Source of the DNA: Poa pratensis
Lineage: Eukaryota; Streptophyta; Magnoliopsida; Poales; Poaceae
Assembly: GCA_947311845.1 (NCBI GenBank)
Contig: CAMZMU010000107.1
Span: forward strand, 42,902,748 to 42,966,747
Length of the DNA: 64,000 bases
Direction: 5' to 3'
This document shows positions 56,800 to 64,000 of the stretch, in pieces. Each line of letters opens with the position of its first letter. The stretch's first letter is position 1. Made by a program: the position numbers and the translations under genes. The notes below the pieces were generated by a model that worked only from the letters and a program-made list of their open reading frames with translations, was not told the DNA's origin and did not search any database.

Positions 56800-57200
56800 T
56801 ATGGACGTACACAATGTACTTTGATCGGTATAAAACAGTACTCTGACCTGACATTACTCCATTACTTGGTGCATTATGTGATACTCATCCTATACCATAT
56901 CATGACCATAAGTAAAATGATTCAAAATTAATGACATTGGTTTCATACACATTAATGGCATACTAGTAAATATGCCAATTATTGACCACTAGATCATTGT
57001 CCTAACCCCACTAAAAAAAGATCATTGTCCTAATCCTAACCAATCACACAGCTACAGGAAATGCCAACAGGGTGGATCACGGTACCGTTAGACGTGTTTT
57101 TCAAAAGCATAGACCGAAATCTACCTTTACAAAACGTTAGCAGTAGTCATTGGTGATAGCAGAACAATTCCGTTTTATTTAAATCATCACTGGTGAGAAA
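56800..57200 (+). repeat. Segmental duplication block 3, copy B, adjoining KTN80
   Basis: Partner of 49845-50275, direct orientation. It ends about 630 bp before the KTN80 start codon, so the duplicated unit reached the promoter-proximal region. Confidence 0.9.
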
Positions 57201-57831
57201 GAAAAAACCATCGCTGGTGGATGACAGTGACGGCACCAGCGGAATTCAAACAACCAAAATTCGAATTTAAAAATTGTCTGAAGAGGAATGGTAGACAAGA
57301 TCCATCCATCTCTCTCACGGTTCATTCCCCAGCTCGTCGGCTCCAATCGTTAACGGAGCCCTCCAACCCCAACCCTTTTTAATTCAAAATTTTCGAAGCA
57401 GCCCATCTTCCTCCTCCGCCTCCACCCCACCCCACCTGGACCCAGCCCGACAGCTCCATTTCCCCTTCCTCCCTCCTCGTCCCCAACCGCGCACCAAACT
57501 CGAATTCGCCACCGCATTCCCCGCACGCCCACCTTCCTCCCCCGCATCTCCCGGAGCGGCGGCCGCCACTTTCCCCCGCGCGGACGGCGGAGCAGCGGCG
57601 GCAGTGGGCTCGCCAGTGCAGCGGCGGCCACGGCGTAGGTGGCGGGGTTTATTGCCCCACGGCGGCGGGCCGAGGCTTCTGCGGGCGCGTGTAGGGCGGG
57701 GGAAGCCGGCGCCGGGGACGGGGCGGCGGCGCGAGATCCGGGGCGGTGCGGTGCGATCTGGGGCATGAGATTGGCGCGGTACTCGGGGCGGCGGTGAGGT
57801 GAGGCGAGGCGAGGCGAGACGCCTTCCAGCG
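57201..57831 (+). promoter_or_regulatory. KTN80 proximal promoter and 5' UTR
   Basis: The region passes from AT-rich DNA at 57200-57380 into a GC- and CCT-rich leader at 57380-57830, as in many grass housekeeping genes. Long frames on the opposite strand here are GC artefacts. No convincing TATA box was found. The start-codon context is CAGCGATGACG. Confidence 0.5.
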
Positions 57832-60800
57832 ATGACGACCAACACCAAGCGCGCCTACAAGCTCCGTATCCTCCTCGCGATTCCGTGACGATTTCTTTGT
57901 TAGCTGTATTTTAAATTGTTTTCTCGGGGAGGAAGGTGCATTGCGTCCGTTTGACCGATCCGTCAGTGCTGTCACGCTCGCTCCGCTAGCTGGAGAGGTT
58001 GGCCCTGCGAATTCATAGATAGCAGCTACGCGCTCTGAAGTTCTCTGCGTTCGTCTTGCACTGTAGTGTGGATATAGCGTCAGTGATATTTTGTTGTGGG
58101 CGGTAGGTTCATATTGAGCTGCTGATGCTCGCTGACTAGCCATTTGGTGCGATATGTTTGGTTGCCCGAGAGGTTTTGAGTTTGCTGGGGCTCCATGTTC
58201 ATGGGATGTCTGAAGTGCTGCAGTGGCCTAATGTGTTTTTTGGGGGCTAATTTCATTGCTAAAGTTGCGACATTGCGATGCCTTGACTTCCATTTGGCGT
58301 AGAGGAGTTTGTGGCGCACTCGTCCAATGTCAACTGCCTCAAGATTGGGAGGAAGACCTCACGAGTTCTTGTCACAGGAGGAGAGGATCATAAGGTTAAT
58401 CTCTGGGCTATCGGGAAGCCCAATTCGATAGCGGTAAGATTTCTCCTGTGCCTACTCAGCTACTCTAAGTATCACCTAGTCTGTAGAATGCAGTATCACG
58501 GTTAAGTAGGGAAATATGACTCTGAACTCGTGACTGAAACCTTGAGTTGATTCCTAGATGTAAAATTCACCTGGTTAGCTGTTCACGACTTCACCATGAT
58601 TCTCTTTATGTTGGTCTTCAATTGATGTTAATATATACTTTTATGCTGGAGAAATACCACTATAGTTATCAGAAGTTTTTTATATCATGTCTTTAGTTGA
58701 TGATACTTAATTTGACCTTTTCTGCTCCTTTGGTTTTACAGAGTTTACCAGGTCATACAAGTGCTGTGGAATCGGTTGCTTTTGATTCCACAGAAGTATT
58801 TGTGGCTGCAGGAGCAGCCAGTGGAACAGTTAAATTATGGGATTTAGAGGAGGCGAAAAGTACGTAACTACGGATGCATGACTTACCTATTTTGTATCTA
58901 CGAGCATTCATGTTATGCCATTATCTTTCAGTAAGTGCTAAACTTGGCTTGTTATGTACGTAGTCGTCCGCACGCTTACTGGACACAGGTCAAACTGTAT
59001 GTCAGTTGATTTCCATCCGTTTGGGGAATTCTTTGCCTCTGGATCATTGGACACTAATTTGAAGATATGGGATATAAGAAGGAAGGATTGTATCCACACG
59101 TACAAAGGTCACACTCGAGGGGTGAATGCTATTAGATTCACACCTGATGGCCGTTGGGTTGTCTCTGGTGGTGAAGATAGTGCAGTGAAGGTAAGATTTG
59201 TTAGGATGCTTTGTGTATTTCAATCGCTAATTTTGGTCTCCTGGTTTCATTTCTTTCATAATCCTTCGAAAACACACTATGTACTTGCACTAGTAGGATG
59301 CAGCTTGTTTCTCTTTTTGTTAAACTCAAAATGATCCTTATATATCCTACTGTATTGAACTCATAATCAATTTTCCTTGGCAGATCTGGGATTTGACAGC
59401 TGGAAAGTTACTACACGAGTTCAAGTCCCACGAGGGTCAAATTCAGTGCATAGATTTCCATCCCCATGAGTTCCTTCTGGCAACAGGTTGGGTTCACATT
59501 TTATAATTTATAATGCTGATCTGTCATTTATATGTAACTTCTCTTTGCCCTTTCGACTCTAGTATGCATTTTTAATACTTTAGGGCATGTTTGATTGCCC
59601 TCTACTCGTTGCCACACTTTGGCATGCAACAGTTTTTTTGGCGGACAAATTGGCTGCCACACTTGTGGAAAAAATTGGCTAGCAAATGCTTCCATGACAA
59701 CTGGCCTAAGTGACTAAGAAAGTGTGGCACGCCACAATTGTGGCTGCAACCAAATTCTCGCCACACTTGTCTGCGTGACATTTGGCAAAATGTGGCTTCA
59801 AACCATCGAGTATTGAACCTCTACCTTTCTACCTGGTTAGGGAAAACACGTATTGTTCATTGAGAATGTACATGCCATTTAGAGACCTGATGCAAAAATT
59901 TACCATTATGGTATTGGTAGCAAGTTATACATTATACAGTTAAATAAAAGTTATAACATACTGGCCCACCTACAGTAGTTTTTGAACTAGGCCGACCTGC
60001 AACTCTGCCAGATTAGTTAATAGTTCTTTCACGTACTATCCAGGTTTGCAAAATGCCAACTGTCTTGTTCTGATATATTTTGAATTGTTGCATCTGTCAT
60101 ATATCCCAACCTTAATTTCTTTGTGAGCTATCTTGTTAGTTCCATTTTTTCACTTGCATTGTTATAATTATGTAGCTACTAACAGTTTACGGTGTTCAAA
60201 TAATGTACTCCCTCCGTCCACTTTTATAAGACCTTTTTTTTTTTTGGAAAATACATGTATCTAGACGTGTAGATTCACTAATTTTGATCCGTATCTAGTC
60301 CAAATCGAAATATCTACAGTGCCTTATAATAGTGAATAGAGGGAGTATTGCTTAATATAAACTTGCGATTTTGGTGGTATAAAACAGGGTCCTCATTCTA
60401 TTTTGGTTCCCGCAGAGATGCACATTTTTCTCTTCCAGGATGCGAACTATATATTAAAATAAAATCATTTCTATCATTTTCAGAAGTTGTCATTGCCTGT
60501 TTTACGTCATTTGCAACTACAGATTTGTTACACTTACATGACACTGGTTGCCTTTCCTCGCTCAGGTTCAGCTGATAAAACTGTCAAGTTCTGGGATTTG
60601 GAGACCTTTGAGCTGATTGGATCTACTGGACCTGAGGTATATCTATATACTCCTATATTTTTTGTGTGTAGATTGTGCACCCTATATAGTTTAACTTTGC
60701 CGAGCATTTTATGCAACAGATGATTTTCTTTAAACTCGAGGTCACTGGTTTCAGAACCATGACGTAGGAGAATAAATGTTGGAACCATTTTTTTGTTTTG

Positions 60801-63800
60801 TGCAACGAGTACCATCTGGAAGAATAAACATGGGGGAAATGTTTCAAAGCTTCTATATGTGTTTAATTCAAAGGAAAATATAACTGATTAGGAAATAACA
60901 CAGCAGATAGTGCTCCTGGCATCGTTCGACTTCTGTAATACTAAATGCATTAAATCACATTGTCATATTATGTGGTAACATGTTGAGTATCATGTCTTTA
61001 TGTCGTTAGCTCTAGAAAGTAATTACCTCGTTTTTATCTTAAAAACATAATTACCTCGTGGGATGTTCTAGTAGTAGTACATATGCTTTAGCGCTCACAG
61101 AGTCAGGGGTAGGTAATTATAGATGGAATACTGTCTTGACCTTAATTCAGTGTTGTAATTGGTAGTGGCACAATAAGAGTTACTTGCTGACGTTTGTACC
61201 TGAATATCAGATGACAGGTGTACGGTCTATGACGTTCAATCCTGATGGAAGATCTCTGTTATGTGGGTTGCACGAGAGCTTAAAGGTAGCGCTGCAGTTT
61301 CCTCATGTGACCACTTAAGTAGAGACTTTTCATTCCCCATGTCTTCCAGAGATAACTCCTCTAAAATTAAGCAGGTTTTCTCTTGGGAGCCAATAAGATG
61401 CCATGATACTGTTGATGTGGGATGGTCTAGATTGTCTGATCTAAATGTCCATGAGGGAAAACTTCTTGGTTGTTCTTCTAATCAAAGTTGTGTTGGAATA
61501 TGGGTTGTTGATCTAACGGTATGTGGCTTATCACCTACATTTCTCACACCATATTCTTTTCTCAAGTGGAGTCTCTTGTTTTTACTTGATTATGCTAACA
61601 AACAACCAATTGGCAGCGCCTTGAGCCACACGCGACAGGTACTGCAAGTCGCACTATGCCATTACAAAATGATAGTGGTTCAAGGGCTAATATAGGGCGA
61701 TCATCAGCTCTCCAAAATTCAGAGAATAACTTAAGGCTTCTGCAGGAAGACTCTCGGTTTCTCAAAATTCAGATGCTGCACCCAAAGAGATAAAATCAAC
61801 AGCTTGTATGTCACTGATCTCCTCTACTACATGTTTGTACTTATAGTGATTGAACCACTTCATGTCTAATCTGCCCTTTTTGCTTTTTCTGTTGTTACAA
61901 TAATGAAGCAAGCGGCTTGGTCGCAGGCACTCCTCAAAGGGCTGGAACTGGCTCCAGTAATAAAATTGTTGGACATTCAACTTTTGCATCTGGTGGCACC
62001 ACTTTGAAGAGAAGTTCAGTGAAGAGTACCAGTGCTTCTAATCTTCATAATTTCAGTAAAACTGACGTGGTGCCTGCTGTGATCATGCCAAGAAATAGCT
62101 CAGGAGCAGAGCTTGATACTGGTTCAAGAAGTTATGCTGCTGATGTGGCCCCTGTTCTTTCGAAGGCAAGCAGAAGGGCGGAGCCTGCTACTGATCTAGG
62201 ACAGAATGTGCTGATGTGGCACCTGTTGTTGCTCCCAGAACAAGCACAAGAATGGAAATGGCCTCTGATTCAGCACCTGATGTTGTTTCTAGGACAGGCA
62301 GAAGGTTCGATCTCCTGCTGATTCTAGGAAAGAAAGTGCTGATGCTTCTAGGAAAGAAAGTGCTGATGCAGCACCGGCTGTTCCCAGGGCAACTTCAAGA
62401 ATGGAAATGTCTTCTGATTCTGTACCTGTTCTTTCCAAGGCAGGCAGAAGGTTCGAGTCTGCTACTGATTCAAGAAAAGAAAGCGCTGATGCTGCACCTG
62501 TTGTTGTTCCCAGAGCAACTTCAAGAATGGAAATGGCCTCTGATTCTAGGACTTCTGCTGGAAGAGTGTCGCCATTTAGGATCCAATCAAGATATGCTGA
62601 ACCAAGGAAGTAACCAATGCGAAAGTTGATATGGACAAAGTGATGTGGGAAGCAAAGATAGTGAAAATAACGACCTTACTTGTCAAATATTTCTTCCTCG
62701 GAGGAATGGTGTCCAAACAATAAATTCCGAGGAAACCCGTGAAGATGTAAAACATAATACAGTTACAGGTCGGGGTTTTCAGTTCCAGCAGAATCAAACA
62801 TGAGCCACCGGAGTGATAGCTGTATGATCCTTGCCCTTAACATTCTTATTTCTTTTACTGCTGCATTTTGATTTGAATACTGTTTCACAACCATCAGTAG
62901 TGTCTGGTTACCTAAAGGGAACCAGTGCCTGATTTCTTACACCAGTGCTAGAAACAATGATTCTAATGTGCATTAATGAAAATTCCGTTCCCCTGTTTCT
63001 CTGTACTGAATCAAGTGCTACAAGCAACTGAATTTATTTTTTGAGGTTCAATTATTTCTGTAGTAGATATTTTCTATTTGCATTAGTTTCTAGTGGATTT
63101 GATAATGAATGTTGTCTGTGCTGGTTGTGAAAAAAATGTGTTCCAAATGCTTTAGAAACATATTCTTTATTCTGCTGTTGAGTTATTAGTTTTTGTGTAT
63201 TAGCTAGGTAATTTTTGTTTGACAAATGACGCTTCACAATTTAAAATTACCTGTAAAGTTCGTGTATACTCAGTTGTAACTGCTTGAACATTTGGTACTC
63301 CTTTACAGATGTTCCTAAATCACGGTCACAATTTTAAAATTACCTGTAGATTTCATGTATAACTAAGTTGTAACTGCTTGAGTATCTGGTACTACTTTAC
63401 AGATGTTCCTAGAATGCGTAAGCCAAGAGATAATTGCTACATCGAAGTTTCACGAGCAGGTATATCATTTGCTATACTTTGGTGCTTTCAATAGTTTGTT
63501 CTGCTGGTCTGAATCTTAAAGTATCATGCAGGAAGAACAAGATCAATTGTTTCTAATTGGGAAGGCAGGGATCAGTCCCCAAGCCACGAAGAACCAACAA
63601 CAAGCAGTTCTGCAATGGGGGCTCCTAGAGGCCGATCATATCCATCTGTATGTGAGACAGCATACTCTTATAACATTCTGTTCATTTTCTGTTCTTACAT
63701 TTATGTCCAATGCACACACCGTTTCTTGTTAGTAGTTTCTACTTGATAATTTTGTTATATCATCTTTAGCAAATTGGTGTTTGAATTTGTTATAAACAAA

Positions 63801-64000
63801 AAAAGGAAAACCGCAAACAAACTGAAACTTCTTTTATCTTTTTGCAGAGAGGAAGCAGTCAAGCCGCTGAAGCTAATACTGTAACAAGCGAGGAGGATGT
63901 TTTATCTGTTCTGCTCGGAGAGCATGAGCTATTTCTGAGCTCAACGCGATCTCGGCTGACAAAACTGCAGGTCCGTATGGTGCTTGACTTATTTGGGTGT
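57832..64000 (+). CDS. KTN80: Katanin p80 WD40-repeat subunit (KTN80 family), partial at the right edge, with frame damage in exons 9-10
   Basis: Regulatory subunit of the katanin microtubule-severing complex; it targets the p60 ATPase to microtubule branch and crossover sites. Exons: 57832-57865, 58303-58433, 58742-58859, 58964-59190, 59384-59486, 60566-60636, 61211-61285, 61375-61518, 61617-61805, 61909-62821, 63403-63459, 63532-63647 and 63848-63970, all GT-AG and phase-consistent. The protein starts [27 protein letters not shown]. Exons 1-8 (301 codons) give six visible WD blades ([45 protein letters not shown]). Exons 12-13 encode [22 protein letters not shown] and the start of the con80 p60-binding domain ([27 protein letters not shown]). 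As written, exon 9 stops at TAA 61791-61793 (359 codons). Six apparent one-base losses follow. Pseudogenisation and sequence error both fit. Confidence 0.9.
59582..59808. mobile_element. Possible MITE in KTN80 intron 5
   Basis: The segment from GGGCATGTTTGATTG to CAAAATGTGGCTTCAAAC has internal inverted words (gccacactt / aagtgtggc) and a GGGCATGTTTGG-like start typical of grass MITEs. The right end is not well defined. Confidence 0.4.
60208..60345. mobile_element. Stowaway MITE in KTN80 intron 5, 138 bp
   Basis: CTCCCTCCGTCCACTTTTATAAG at the left and the complement of CTTATAATAGTGAATAGAGGGAG at the right. TA duplications lie at 60206-60207 and 60346-60347. Confidence 0.9.
63234..63419 (+). 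repeat. Tandem duplication (~93 bp) covering the acceptor of KTN80 exon 11
   Basis: TCACAATTTAAAATTACCTGTA...TTGTAACTGCTTGA...TGGTACT.CTTTACAGATGTTCCTA occurs at 63234-63321 and again at 63326-63413. Both copies contain TTTACAG|ATGTTCCTA, so two candidate acceptors lie 94 bp apart. Only the second leads into an open exon. Confidence 0.9.

Noticed and set aside
57350..57848. Two minus-strand frames over the KTN80 leader
   Set aside because: Pro/Arg/Ala-rich shadows of the GC-rich 5' UTR, overlapping the sense start codon.
62216..62629. Alternative frames in KTN80 exon 10
   Set aside because: They are shifted readings of one repeat-rich exon (the [22 protein letters not shown] type) and not separate genes.

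Overview
The window is nuclear DNA from a grass, most likely a Pooideae/Triticeae species (wheat, Aegilops, rye or barley type). The reasons are Stowaway MITEs with the CTCCCTCCGT terminus, Tourist-type MITEs with TTA duplications, Helitrons ending in hairpin plus CTAG, long nested LTR elements, GT-AG introns, and a gene encoding a plant katanin p80 WD40 subunit. No bacterial, organellar, rRNA or CRISPR features were seen. The species call is inference; the family calls rest on motifs read in the sequence.

Layout. 1-5.6 kb is AT-rich with no recognised gene. 5.8-6.7 kb is GC-rich and may be the 5' end of a minus-strand gene. 7.2-7.7 kb is a broken HBS1/EF-1alpha-like GTPase fragment. 9-9.6 kb is packed with TGTAC motifs. 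9.7-18.5 kb is a stack of truncated LTR elements, all apparently on the minus strand: a gypsy-type piece with an opposite-strand Transposase_28/coiled-coil gene, a large-LTR element with a tRNA-Asp primer site, and a copia 5' LTR with a tRNA-iMet primer site. 18.9-22.4 kb holds two MITEs and a Helitron with both ends visible. 23.0-24.6 kb is a non-LTR retroposon bounded by a 17-bp target duplication. 24.9-26.0 kb is a grass DUF-family gene fragment cut by an old LTR fragment.

From 26.9 kb to 57.2 kb the framework is a tandem (direct) duplication of DNA lying just upstream of the katanin gene. Copy A (about 26.9-50.3 kb) is swollen by a Helitron, a 9.06-kb Mutator-like element that itself holds a 4.48-kb solo LTR, and at least three more Helitrons. 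Copy B (about 51.76-57.2 kb) is interrupted by a 2.34-kb Mutator-like element and a 0.66-kb hAT element. Each copy gives the empty site for insertions in the other, so the insertions post-date the duplication.

The only well-supported host gene is KTN80 (katanin p80 WD40 subunit), which starts at 57832 and runs off the right edge. Its beta-propeller exons are intact, but exons 9-10 contain six apparent one-base losses, and the reading frame stops after 359 codons unless these are sequence errors. The most interesting transposon gene is an intact 373-codon frame in the 2.34-kb Mutator element. It joins a MuDR-type DNA-binding domain directly to a zinc knuckle with the catalytic core missing.
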